Source: Cyanobacteria bacterium TGS_CYA1 (GTDB taxonomy: Bacteria; Cyanobacteriota; Vampirovibrionia; Obscuribacterales; Obscuribacteraceae). Taken from it: a stretch of 64,000 nt of DNA. Positions 35,262 through 43,942 of the stretch are shown piece after piece (positions within the stretch are counted from its first letter, which is position 1; each line of letters opens with the position of its first letter). The position numbers and the translations under genes were made by a program. The DNA lies in NCBI GenBank assembly GCA_026129135.1, contig JAHCIQ010000002.1:620001-684000 (forward strand). Direction: 5' to 3'. Below the pieces are notes generated by a model, which searched no databases, was not told where the DNA came from, and saw only the letters and a program-made list of their open reading frames with translations.

Positions 35262-35696
35262 ATGAGAATAAAGCTCTTAGTTTCAGTATTAACTCTTTTG
35301 ATCATGCTCACGGCGATGGCACCACAAGTGACTGCCGCTGGAGGTGCAAGGCCAAATGACCAGTATCGCGCCTATTTACAGGCTCTTTATTGGGCAAAAG
35401 AATTGCGCCAGTTTTCACCTTATTTGTGCGAGCGTACTAGAAACAACCTAGAGAGTTTAGATGGTCGCGAAAGACAAGACGCATTCAAACGCTGGAAAAA
35501 AGGCTATGTGGCCAAATTCAAATTAGTGCGCGAAGAAATTGTTGGCGACCTGGCTTTCATTGAAGGGACAGGCATCGGTCTTGAATTCGGTCAACTCACT
35601 CCTGCAAAAGTACGGGTGGAAATGATCATGGAAAACGGCACCTGGAAAATCAAGCACCAGGTGTGGACCGGCTCTATCAGTATGCCTCACCGCTAA
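35262..35696 (+). CDS. Small exported protein of unknown function
   Basis: A 144-residue protein with a signal peptide (1-26, 'LLVSVLTLLIMLTAMAPQVTAA'). The mature part is a compact alpha+beta domain; 'AKVRVEMIMENGTWKIKHQVW' near the end looks like the last strands of an NTF2/SnoaL- or DUF4878-like fold, as in small lipocalin-like envelope proteins. It lies 4 bases behind ilvE and its stop codon touches the stop of the convergent pcm gene. No function can be given. Confidence 0.75.
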   Translation: MRIKLLVSVLTLLIMLTAMAPQVTAAGGARPNDQYRAYLQALYWAKELRQFSPYLCERTRNNLESLDGRERQDAFKRWKKGYVAKFKLVREEIVGDLAFIEGTGIGLEFGQLTPAKVRVEMIMENGTWKIKHQVWTGSISMPHR

Positions 35697-36359
35697 CTAT
35701 TTTTTAAATCCACTCTGCACCATCGGCACAAAACGAACTGGAATCAGTTTTTTTTGAAACAGTCGCCCATCGATTTTTTTCACCAGATAAAGCCACTGAT
35801 AAGTATCTTCGTTGTCCTTGTTATCTGGTGAATCTGTGACACTTGGACCGATTGGAATAATCATGCGACCACCTTCTTTCAACTGATCTGCAAGTCGCAC
35901 AGGAAAAAATGTTGGTGCTGCAGTGACGATGATGGCATCGAACGGCGCTTTCTGGCTCACCCCGCCAAAACCGTCTCCCACGAAAAAATCGACGTTTTCA
36001 ATTTTCATTTTTTTCAAAAGAGACCTGGCTTGCAAAGCAAGATTTTCATTCAGCTCTATCGTACAGACTCGCTTGCAAAGTCCCGCCAGAATGGCCGTTT
36101 GATACCCGGATCCGGTTCCAATCTCAAGCACGGTCTCGTTTGGTTTCAAGACCAAAGCCGATGTCATGTATGCCACTATATATGGTTGTGAGATAGTTTG
36201 ATGTTCGGCAATTGGCAAAGCGCTGTCGTCGTAGCTTCGCGCAATGACTTTTTCAGGGACGAACTCGTGGCGAGGAATGTTTTCCATAACATCAAGCACG
36301 CGCCTGTCCTTCACGCCTTTTTGCTCAATATCCTCAATCATTTTATAAACGTCGAGCAT
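35697..36359 (-). CDS. pcm: Protein-L-isoaspartate O-methyltransferase
   Basis: A 220-residue SAM-dependent enzyme that repairs isoaspartyl damage in proteins. Motif I 'VLEIGTGSGYQTAILA' (about 77-92) binds SAM. The N-terminal 'IPRHEFVPE' and 'QTISQPYIVAYMTSAL' motifs are specific to the PCMT family, and 'FDAIIVTAAP' is motif II. It is slightly longer than E. coli Pcm. It stands alone on the minus strand. Confidence 0.95.
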   Translation of the reverse strand: MLDVYKMIEDIEQKGVKDRRVLDVMENIPRHEFVPEKVIARSYDDSALPIAEHQTISQPYIVAYMTSALVLKPNETVLEIGTGSGYQTAILAGLCKRVCTIELNENLALQARSLLKKMKIENVDFFVGDGFGGVSQKAPFDAIIVTAAPTFFPVRLADQLKEGGRMIIPIGPSVTDSPDNKDNEDTYQWLYLVKKIDGRLFQKKLIPVRFVPMVQSGFKK

Positions 36360-36464
36360 TGTAAATATCGACCGTGTTATGTCTGCCTGTTATATTAGGT
36401 AGCATATCAGTCTGTTATTCGACCGACACCCCTAATTGCACGACAAAAGTGAGTGGAATAACCT

Positions 36465-37223
36465 ATGTTGCAAAGAAAATTGGCTATCGCAGGAATTCTA
36501 GCTCTGACTCTTTTTTCGAGTCAAAAGGCATTTGCTGGTGACTATTCCGGCAACACTGTTTTCACACTGCCCCAGGGCTCGCTCGTTCCTCAAGGCTCGT
36601 GGGTCCAAGCTCCCAAATATACGCCACCTGTAGTGACAACTACAACTACGAACGGCTCGAATTCAACCAATCTACCCGGTCCTGGAATCTTCAGTTTTGG
36701 CTCACCGGCAATGACCCCCGTTTTGAACGTTGTTCCTGCAGTTCCCTATCTTGGCGGCATAAGAGGCGTCGGACTGGGGCTTCCCTATTATGGCTCGATT
36801 GGTTCAGGTTACGGTGGCTGGGGCGGTTATGGCGGCTTTGGAAGTGGTTATGGCGCCTTTGGCTCAGGCTGGGGAACAGGTATAGGTGGTTTTGGTTCGG
36901 GGTGGGGAACTGGTCTTGGAGGCTTCATCTCGCCAATGATGTCACCTGGCGGTTATGGAATGATGCGCACCCATCATGCCAATCAAAAACTGGGAACTCT
37001 CTCTGAGGGACTAGTGATGCAATCCGCTCCAAGCAAAGCATCGGGAAATTATTACACCCCTTCAAGCACTGACTCGAGTTCTTCTGGAAGCTATTACGCT
37101 TCAGACACTCCATCTTATGTCCCAGCACCAAAACCATATTCTACCGGCGACAATTTCTGGGGCGGAAGTTCTGCTGGAAGTTCGAGCCCTTTTCCAAAAG
37201 ATTTGAACAAAACACCCTGGTAG
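36465..37223 (+). CDS. Exported Gly/Tyr/Ser-rich protein
   Basis: A 252-residue protein with a signal peptide (1-24, 'GILALTLFSSQKAFA'). The middle (~105-165) is a run of Gly with aromatic residues ('GGWGGYGGFGSGYGAFGSGW') in degenerate GxGW/GGFG repeats, and the tail (~185-240) is Ser/Tyr/Pro-rich. Such sequence is typical of cell-surface or fibre-like structural proteins, but no family is recognised. There is no adjacent sortase or secretion gene. The upstream 105-base gap holds a TATATT box at 36391-36396. It converges on the UPF0158 gene, 4 bases away. Confidence 0.8.
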   Translation: MLQRKLAIAGILALTLFSSQKAFAGDYSGNTVFTLPQGSLVPQGSWVQAPKYTPPVVTTTTTNGSNSTNLPGPGIFSFGSPAMTPVLNVVPAVPYLGGIRGVGLGLPYYGSIGSGYGGWGGYGGFGSGYGAFGSGWGTGIGGFGSGWGTGLGGFISPMMSPGGYGMMRTHHANQKLGTLSEGLVMQSAPSKASGNYYTPSSTDSSSSGSYYASDTPSYVPAPKPYSTGDNFWGGSSAGSSSPFPKDLNKTPW

Positions 37224-37227
37224 CGCT

Positions 37228-37707
37228 TTAAGCTCCAGGAGAAAAATCGGTCTGGTCTTCCAGGTCTAACTCGTCTTTGCGATCGGTAACGACCAGACAA
37301 TTAGCTTCGAGCCACTGTCTCACTCTTAAATGTGTACGTCCAGCCAGAAACTCGTTGAGTGCTTCGGTCTGACCAGACCAACCACTCAAAATCTTTTTGA
37401 ATCCAGCTAAAATGTGCGGGCTTTCAAAAGCCATTTCAAGAATTTTCAATTTGTCTTTGTCGTCGATGGTCTTCATGAAATCGCGCAAATCGCTCTTCAT
37501 CTGATCGGATGATGGTTTGGGCAAATACAAATATCTTTCTCGATTTATCTCGATTTCATTTGTCAAATCTTTGAGGTCGAGCAATCCGCGGTTAACCAGA
37601 TTGACATCGCCTGTCTCTATATCGAGATAATAAATGTTATCTGGAGAGTCGTCCCGCCAGGCAAACAAAAGTCCATCCATGTCTATAGGAACTTTGGTCG
37701 AGGTCAT
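37228..37707 (-). CDS. UPF0158 family protein
   Basis: A 159-residue cytoplasmic protein. The pattern 'VPIDMDGLLFAW', 'IYYLDIETGDVNLVNR', 'INRERYLYLPKPSSDQMKSD' and 'RQWLEANCL' matches the UPF0158 family of unknown function. The start ATG 37707 is preceded by AAGGAG (6-base spacing) and overlaps the stop of the upstream membrane-protein gene (ATGA, 37704-37707), so it is translationally coupled to it. The family has no established biochemical role. Confidence 0.82.
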   Translation of the reverse strand: MTSTKVPIDMDGLLFAWRDDSPDNIYYLDIETGDVNLVNRGLLDLKDLTNEIEINRERYLYLPKPSSDQMKSDLRDFMKTIDDKDKLKILEMAFESPHILAGFKKILSGWSGQTEALNEFLAGRTHLRVRQWLEANCLVVTDRKDELDLEDQTDFSPGA

Positions 37708-40292
37708 TTTTTTGCTCCTTTTTGAACTTGTGAAAGACAATAAACAGTATCGCTGGCAAGACCAATGGTCTGCCCCGAACTATTTTCAGCAAATAAGCGT
37801 AAGGCATAAAAGCCAGGTTTCTCTATGTCTTGAAGAGAAAATTCAATACTGCCACTGGTGGCATCAATCATTTTCTTACCAGTGGACAATGGATCGTATC
37901 CATCCACAAAATGAGGATTGAAGTGCTTTCCAGGCTGACAAAGGGTATATTCGAGTCCCACTTTTTTAGCATCCTTTATCTTGCTAGCATCGAATCTCAG
38001 TTTAATCGCACTATTTTTCGAATCCAGATAACTTAGTCCAAGTTCGTTCATAGGCGAGTATTTATGACAATAAGGGTCAGTGAATTCAGGAATCTGAGCG
38101 CTGTTATTTGCCGATTCGATCTCGAGTTCTGGTTTAAGGTCAGATACTCTTGTAGTGCCTAAATCTTTAATAGTCACTTTTGCAGTAGCGGGGAAACTGA
38201 ATGTAAGCTGTTTTATATAACCGTTTGAAAGCCAGCCAGTTGAATCGGTTGGAAAATAATATCGGTGAAACTGGTCGTCGTTCATAATCGCTTTCACTTT
38301 CATATAGCGATCTCTTGGTTCTAAATCATTGCACCACGAAGTTGTATACCCCATGTCTATAGCCTGACCCAGAGACGATTTGGGAGCAGTGATACGAGCA
38401 TCGATATAAATAAAGTCAGTGTTGACGTTTGAAATTGTAGAAGTCTGAAAACTTACTGTAGGACGAAATTCGTTATTGCTGAACAACGTAAATTCATTGC
38501 TTGGCTGGTCATAGGTCGCTGTCCTCCAATATTTAAGAGGTGGAGTGAGCGCCTCCAGAAAAAATATTCCTTTGAGTGAATTTTCATAGGATGTTTTCAT
38601 CATGTCGCATGACACAATTCCTTTGTAATCTGGCTCGAAATGACAGGTTATCGCTTTGTATTTCTCAAGATTGTCATTGAGCAGTTTTTTCAACTTGCCA
38701 CCAGAAACGTCCGGTGCTTTCATAGTCGCAGTTTTACCATCGTAGACACTCAAGGCGAACAACGAGACTGTTGGGTGTATGCTAACAATATCTGGCACGT
38801 TGCGTACTAGAACATAATCCGTCTTTTCTCTTTCAGCCAGGTTTTTTATGCTGTCTTGAAACACCCTGGTCTGTCTCGAGCCAGATCGATAATTGTGCAC
38901 ATCTTTAAAACTCAATCCCGAGATATAAAAAAGATAAACGATGAGAAGCACACCAGAAGCCAATGATGCAAGCGCCTTCAAGAAACGCTTTTGAGGCAGG
39001 AATTCTCTTACCAGAAGATACGGAGAGACGAAAGCAAGCCCCAGCACCACCGATAATGGCGCAAGACAATGATAGAACCAGCGCACACCACCAAAAGTGG
39101 AACTGTGAGTGTATGCGTGCAAATGAGGCACGAGCGTGACTAGAATCCAGATCAGAAGCCAGCCAAAATTGATGCGCAGATGCTTGTGTCGTACTAAGAC
39201 TGGAACCAGACTTAAGAGAGGGACAGCGTAAACACAGCTCAGGAAGGTGTAGTACCTGCTTGTGCCGGTGAAATGATTCCAATTGACTGGCAGGAATAAA
39301 ACCTGGAATGCTTTGAGCCAGTCCTGCCAGTTGACGGTGAGTTCTTTTGAAAATGTTTCGTTGCCTGTGCTTGGAAGCGCTCCAAGTGGAATTACACAAC
39401 CAATTATCACAAAAGGAAGTACAGGCAAAAGACCATCGAAAAGTGGATGAACTGCTGAAGATTCATTTTCTTGTTTTGCTCTGTTCTCAGGCTGAGTCGA
39501 TTCAGTATCGACTCTTCCTTCTACTCTTTGAGATTCCAGTTCGAGCAATCTATCTACAGCGTCATCTTCTTGATCGATGCTGGAAACAGAATTCAAAGGA
39601 CTGGAAGCGAGCAATCTTTCTTGATGCTTGAAGAAGATTTGCATGAGCTCGTAAGTCAGAAAAACAAAACTGCTAATCCAGATTGATCGGTCAAGCAAAA
39701 TCGCTAAGGCAAAGTAGAGGCTTGCAACACCAAGCAAGGCTGCAGAAATTTTGCGTCTGGCTTCAAGAAAACACAAAAAGGAAATGAGAAAACAGGCGGT
39801 ACCAATAAAATAGCCAGGGCTGCCCATGTAGAAAACAGTCTCTGCGGCAAGCGGATACAAAAGAAAAATTAGCCCACAGACCAAACTGAAAACATCTTTC
39901 TGACGAGTCTCGTTTCCGTGGCTTACTATGAGAACAACGAGCAATGCGTTCAACCAGTGAAAAAATAGACCGAAGAAACGCAAAGTCGAAAGACTTTTGA
40001 ACAAAGTCAGATGCAATAATCCTGCAAGAGGTCCGCAAGTGTCCCCATGAACAAAACCTTTAAAAGTCAGGCAATATGCAATCAAGCTCTGAGCTTGACT
40101 ACTGTCCTGAGCCAGCCGTCCGATAAAGTACTGTTCGTCTAGAAGCGGTCCAGCCGCCAGTGAGCCACTGTAAATTACCAGGTCCAGGATTGCAAAGAGG
40201 ACCGTACATAGAAGTAAAATCCACAGCCTGAGCGACCCCTTGGATTTCTCTGCATTTGTTTGCGATTGCTGCATGCTTATAGTTTGTCTCAT
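37704..40292 (-). CDS. Large multi-pass membrane protein, possibly GT-C-like
   Basis: A protein of ~862 residues from ATG 40292; the TTG at 40346 would overlap the divergent protease start. About ten membrane helices lie in the first ~480 residues, interrupted by a cytoplasmic acidic insert. An ~380-residue extracytoplasmic C-terminal part follows, with beta-rich pattern. An acidic pair after the first helix ('AAGPLLDEQYFIGRL') and the layout recall GT-C glycosyltransferases and TMTC-like proteins, which use polyprenyl-linked sugars, but I see no decisive motif. It is coupled to the UPF0158 gene. Confidence 0.7.
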   Translation of the reverse strand: MRQTISMQQSQTNAEKSKGSLRLWILLLCTVLFAILDLVIYSGSLAAGPLLDEQYFIGRLAQDSSQAQSLIAYCLTFKGFVHGDTCGPLAGLLHLTLFKSLSTLRFFGLFFHWLNALLVVLIVSHGNETRQKDVFSLVCGLIFLLYPLAAETVFYMGSPGYFIGTACFLISFLCFLEARRKISAALLGVASLYFALAILLDRSIWISSFVFLTYELMQIFFKHQERLLASSPLNSVSSIDQEDDAVDRLLELESQRVEGRVDTESTQPENRAKQENESSAVHPLFDGLLPVLPFVIIGCVIPLGALPSTGNETFSKELTVNWQDWLKAFQVLFLPVNWNHFTGTSRYYTFLSCVYAVPLLSLVPVLVRHKHLRINFGWLLIWILVTLVPHLHAYTHSSTFGGVRWFYHCLAPLSVVLGLAFVSPYLLVREFLPQKRFLKALASLASGVLLIVYLFYISGLSFKDVHNYRSGSRQTRVFQDSIKNLAEREKTDYVLVRNVPDIVSIHPTVSLFALSVYDGKTATMKAPDVSGGKLKKLLNDNLEKYKAITCHFEPDYKGIVSCDMMKTSYENSLKGIFFLEALTPPLKYWRTATYDQPSNEFTLFSNNEFRPTVSFQTSTISNVNTDFIYIDARITAPKSSLGQAIDMGYTTSWCNDLEPRDRYMKVKAIMNDDQFHRYYFPTDSTGWLSNGYIKQLTFSFPATAKVTIKDLGTTRVSDLKPELEIESANNSAQIPEFTDPYCHKYSPMNELGLSYLDSKNSAIKLRFDASKIKDAKKVGLEYTLCQPGKHFNPHFVDGYDPLSTGKKMIDATSGSIEFSLQDIEKPGFYALRLFAENSSGQTIGLASDTVYCLSQVQKGAKK

Positions 40293-40333
40293 TCGCCCCA
40301 AAACTACCTTAGTAATTGGGCATATAAGAAAAG

Positions 40334-41485
40334 ATGCAAGATTCAAAAGAGCCTATTACACAAGCAAATCCGAAGCAAGAAGGGAAATATCCCGATATCA
40401 AGCTTGCCTTATATTGTTTTGGCATATTGATCACAGGAGTATTTCTAGGCATAACTATAGCCTTGAGTGTATTTCCTAATCTTCAAAAAGGTGGTCCTGA
40501 GACTATTCAAGAGCGCAAGACGGCTCAAAACGAGTTACCCCCATCCTTCGCCAGGGCGGTGGACATCGCCTCAGTAAGCATAGTGAACGTGGATGCAGCA
40601 ACGCCCAACTACCAGCCAGAACAAAGATCGTTTGGCAAAGAGCAAAAACTAAAGCCACTGCCCCTGAGCTCTCAAGGTGGCGGTATCATAATCGGTGCCG
40701 ATGGCTATATTCTAACCTGCAGTCATGTCGCGCCAGAAGGCAACCTAATAAGGGTAACCACGAAGGATAAAAAGGAATTTCCTGCAAAAATCGTAGGCAA
40801 AGATTCGTACACCGACCTTGCTGTAATCAAAATTGAAGCGCAAAACTTACCTGTAGCAAAAATGGCTGACATTAAGTCGCTCAAGCCAGGCGATCCTTGC
40901 GTGGCGATTGGCAGCCCTTACGGTTTCGACCAATCGATTTCTTCAGGCGTTATAAGTGCGCTGGACCGAAATTTGCATCTGGATCATCATGTAAATTACA
41001 TTCAAACCGACGCTGGAGTAGGATCAGGCAATTCTGGCGGAGCGCTTGTGAATGCAAATGGCGAAGTTGTTGGTGTGCTTGCCAAAGCGGTTTTAGCAAA
41101 CAGACGTATCCAGCTTGCCGTACCGATAGATCTAGCAACATCGGTTGCAAAAAACTTGATTGAAAACAAAAAAATCAGTCGACCATTTTTAGGAATCTAT
41201 TTTGAAGATATTCTCGCCAATCCTAAAGCAGCTCATACTCTCAATAACAATCCAGTATCTGTCATAGTCGGCAAATTGGTACCGGCAAGCCCTGCGGCGG
41301 CAAGTGGTATCATACCTGGTGACACCATAAAAGAAGCTGACGACAGAAAAGTCAACAGTGCGCAAGAAGTTCGTGACATTCTCAAAAACAAGAAAGCTGG
41401 CGACACTCTCAAACTCAAGCTGGAGCGCAACAAACAAAATCTCACGCGGTTAATACATTTGCAGGAATATCCTGCTAATCTTTAG
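40334..41485 (+). CDS. HtrA/DegP-like serine protease with PDZ domain
   Basis: A 383-residue membrane-anchored protease. An N-terminal helix (about 24-46) anchors it, with the rest outside the membrane. The trypsin-like triad is His131 ('ILTCSHVAPEGN'), Asp161 ('SYTDLAVIKIE') and Ser234 ('GVGSGNSGGALVN'). A C-terminal PDZ domain follows (~270-375, 'GIIPGDTIKEADDRKVNSAQ'). This is the DegS/HhoA-like layout for envelope protein quality control. There is no clear ribosome site, and the start is 41 bases from the divergent membrane-protein start. Confidence 0.93.
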   Translation: MQDSKEPITQANPKQEGKYPDIKLALYCFGILITGVFLGITIALSVFPNLQKGGPETIQERKTAQNELPPSFARAVDIASVSIVNVDAATPNYQPEQRSFGKEQKLKPLPLSSQGGGIIIGADGYILTCSHVAPEGNLIRVTTKDKKEFPAKIVGKDSYTDLAVIKIEAQNLPVAKMADIKSLKPGDPCVAIGSPYGFDQSISSGVISALDRNLHLDHHVNYIQTDAGVGSGNSGGALVNANGEVVGVLAKAVLANRRIQLAVPIDLATSVAKNLIENKKISRPFLGIYFEDILANPKAAHTLNNNPVSVIVGKLVPASPAAASGIIPGDTIKEADDRKVNSAQEVRDILKNKKAGDTLKLKLERNKQNLTRLIHLQEYPANL

Positions 41486-41487
41486 TT

Positions 41488-41814
41488 ATGACTTTAGCAA
41501 GAAAAAAATGTGTTCCTTGTCATTCGAAGATGCGCAAATTCTCGAAAGAAGAAGCGCAAGAATTTCTCGAACAACTACCTGGCTGGAAACTGACTAAAGA
41601 TCTACATCTGCAGCGCATTTACAAGTTCAAAGACTTCAATCAAGCAATGAAACTCGCAAATAAAATAGCCGTCATTGCAGATGAGCAAGACCACCATCCG
41701 GATCTAAAAGTGGGATGGGGGAAGTTAGAAGTAGAACTCTGGACGCATTTCAACAAAGGACTGACCGAAAACGACTTCATCCTGGCAGCCAAAATAGAAG
41801 AATTGCAAGAGTGA
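41488..41814 (+). CDS. phhB: Pterin-4a-carbinolamine dehydratase
   Basis: A 108-residue enzyme with the PCD signature 'DEQDHHPDLKVGWGKLEVEL' and 'WTHFNKGLTENDF'. The family recycles tetrahydropterin after aromatic amino acid hydroxylation, and some members take part in molybdopterin or transcriptional roles. No aromatic amino acid hydroxylase gene lies in the window. A Cys-containing N-terminal extension ('KKCVPCHSKM') could bind metal. The ATG is 2 bases after the HtrA stop, so the pair is co-transcribed. Confidence 0.93.
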   Translation: MTLARKKCVPCHSKMRKFSKEEAQEFLEQLPGWKLTKDLHLQRIYKFKDFNQAMKLANKIAVIADEQDHHPDLKVGWGKLEVELWTHFNKGLTENDFILAAKIEELQE

Positions 41815-41825
41815 GAAGAATTTCT

Positions 41826-43925
41826 CTAATATAAGAAGAATTTGACTGCAAGCAAAATTGCTACCACAAGCAGAATAATAGCAATAATGGCTGCCCAGAC
41901 TCCCCAGCCCACCTGAACTGAAGCCCCTTTGGTCTTGCCTTCACGCAGACCGGACATCCGTCCTGCATGTTCGGCATGATCGCTGAAGCGCTGCTTGGGC
42001 GAAGCCGAGCTAGTGCTTCTGGATGTTCCCATTACTATAGGTGTGCGCGCGGGTGTAGAATCATTTTGATCAAATTCAGCAGCTGGTGCGGGAGCCGAGG
42101 ATTTTTTTGGAGTAGGAATAGAGTCCAGATTTCCCCATTTGCTTCCACTGGCCGAACCTACTCCAGCGTCTGGAATGGGCGCTTCAGGCGCTTTAATAGC
42201 ATCCAGGTCGCCCCATTTGCCGCCACCACCTTTAGAGGCAGCAGAAGCGGTAGAGGGAGGAATCGTATCTTCTGCAGACGCTGGAAGTTTGGCTTGAGGA
42301 CTGCCTATAGCATCTAGATCGCCCCATTTGCCTTTAGCGCCTCCTGCAGCACCAAGACCGGTGCCACCACCAGCACCACCAAGTCCACTTTTAGTGCCAA
42401 GCCCTCCGCCTAAACCGCCCGCAAGTCCGCCTTGCGAGACAGAATCTGCGGGAGCTGAAGCAGAGTCAGCTCCAGGAGTGCCAATAGCATCCAGGTCTCC
42501 CCATTTGCTGTTGGTTGCAGGAGGAGTAGGTTTGGTAACGAAAGGATCTATTCCACCCGGATTAGCATTTTTGGCAGCTGGGGTACCTATAGCATCCAGA
42601 TCACCCCACTTGGAACCTGAACCTGAAACTGATCCAGACATTTCAGGAGCTGGAGCATCAGCATTATACGGATTCACCATACTGCCTTCGTCTATGCTTG
42701 CATATGGATTTATATCAGGCATGCTCGACTCTGGTGCGCCAGGGTCTAATTGTGTGTCATCTATACCTTCAGCCTGAGGAGTGCCGATTGAATCCAGATC
42801 GCCCCATTTTGTTTTGACAGGAGGCGGGGTTGGCTGAGTAACGAACGGGTCGATACCAGTAGATGCATTGGCACTCGGGTCTATCAGTGGTTTTGCACCA
42901 GTGGATCCTATTGAATCCAGATCTCCCCATTTACTTCCCCCAGCCTTTCCAGCATCGGGTGCTTTGGATTGCATTCCACCAGAACCAATTTGCAATTTCG
43001 ATGCACCAGAAGCGCCTGCCTGTCCAATTCCTGGAGCAGCGCCACCCTCTGAAGCACTCTTTGGTGTTGGAATACTGTCTAAATCGCCCCAGGAATTGCC
43101 ACCACCCAGAGTACCAGATGAAGGCGCTTGAACCGGAGCGACAGGAGGAGCTGATGATGGAGCTGGCGCCGGATTAGGCACCGACTGCTCGACATCAGAA
43201 AAAGGTTTTGCGGCTGATGTTCCAATTGCGTCGAGATCGCCCCACTTGGACCCGGATGCTTGAGGAGCCGGTGCGGGTGCTGGTGCGGGAGCAGGTACAG
43301 GAGGGGGAGGAGGAGCCGCAGCGGGAACTGGCGGAGGCGGCGGTGCAGATGCGGGTGCTTGCGCCGAAGCACTTCTCATTTCTGCATCTCTATCTGCCAA
43401 AGCTGCACCTTCCTGTAATTTTTTAAAATCGAAGTCGGCCCATTTTCCTGTCTGCATTAAGTTTTCAGAGGTTTTTAGCATAGAGCGTTTTTCAAGCGCT
43501 GTTGAGTTTACCGGTGCCTGAGCTCTCGATTCGGCGTCATGCAAAGCTGAGATGCGTCTGATTACCGACTTCAGTTGAACGTCTGCACGTTCGTAATCGA
43601 GAAAATCTATTACTCCAACTTTCATTACAGTCTTGACCAGCTCTGGATCCATAGAGCTTTTGCTCACAATGAAATAGCTGCTTGGATGAGCTGCCACCAA
43701 TCTTTGAAGCGCAGTCAAACTGAGCTCGGTATTAGTGTCCAGTTCATACCAGACCAAAACATTCTTGCGACCCTTTATAGCTTCGGGCGCCATTTGCTTT
43801 GATACATGAGCTTCGTAATTCAGCTCAGGATGAACTCTAATCAGCTTTTCAATTTTAGAATTGATTTCGCTGGAAGCGTCTGAAACAAGAAGTGTAGAGA
43901 TGCTTGACACTGTCTTCCTTTCCAA
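41826..43925 (-). CDS. Tail-anchored protein with pseudo-receiver domain and nine WG[DN]LD repeats
   Basis: A 699-residue protein I do not recognise. Residues ~8-128 fit a receiver-like fold of the CpaE pseudo-receiver type ('NVLVWYELDTN', 'MKVGVIDFLDYE'), with no phospho-Asp at the usual place. Residues ~185-630 are a Pro/Ala/Gly-rich linker carrying the repeat '[KS]WG[DN]LD[AS]I', with Trp at 228, 279, 333, 374, 440, 475, 534, 571 and 597, plus a variant 'KWADFDF' at 161. 'GIDPFVT[QK]PTPP' occurs twice. A single helix at ~674-694 with only five residues after it makes it tail-anchored. It lies 17 bases behind the 1071-residue partner gene. Confidence 0.85.
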   Translation of the reverse strand: MERKTVSSISTLLVSDASSEINSKIEKLIRVHPELNYEAHVSKQMAPEAIKGRKNVLVWYELDTNTELSLTALQRLVAAHPSSYFIVSKSSMDPELVKTVMKVGVIDFLDYERADVQLKSVIRRISALHDAESRAQAPVNSTALEKRSMLKTSENLMQTGKWADFDFKKLQEGAALADRDAEMRSASAQAPASAPPPPPVPAAAPPPPPVPAPAPAPAPAPQASGSKWGDLDAIGTSAAKPFSDVEQSVPNPAPAPSSAPPVAPVQAPSSGTLGGGNSWGDLDSIPTPKSASEGGAAPGIGQAGASGASKLQIGSGGMQSKAPDAGKAGGSKWGDLDSIGSTGAKPLIDPSANASTGIDPFVTQPTPPPVKTKWGDLDSIGTPQAEGIDDTQLDPGAPESSMPDINPYASIDEGSMVNPYNADAPAPEMSGSVSGSGSKWGDLDAIGTPAAKNANPGGIDPFVTKPTPPATNSKWGDLDAIGTPGADSASAPADSVSQGGLAGGLGGGLGTKSGLGGAGGGTGLGAAGGAKGKWGDLDAIGSPQAKLPASAEDTIPPSTASAASKGGGGKWGDLDAIKAPEAPIPDAGVGSASGSKWGNLDSIPTPKKSSAPAPAAEFDQNDSTPARTPIVMGTSRSTSSASPKQRFSDHAEHAGRMSGLREGKTKGASVQVGWGVWAAIIAIILLVVAILLAVKFFLY
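42112..43440 (-). repeat. Coding repeat array encoding WG[DN]LD motifs
   Basis: Nine imperfect copies of a short coding repeat (plus-strand core close to ATCCAGATCGCCCCATTT) lie at irregular spacing of about 80-200 bases between 42112 and 43260, with a diverged tenth near 43428. Codons vary between copies while the amino acids stay the same, so the repeats are maintained at protein level rather than being a recent DNA duplication. Confidence 0.8.
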
Positions 43926-43942
43926 ATACTAGCGTGCGCCGT

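Noticed and set aside
42112..43440. Repeated DNA as a CRISPR array or mobile repeat
   Set aside because: Units are imperfect, unevenly spaced, lie within one reading frame and vary at synonymous positions, so they are protein repeats.
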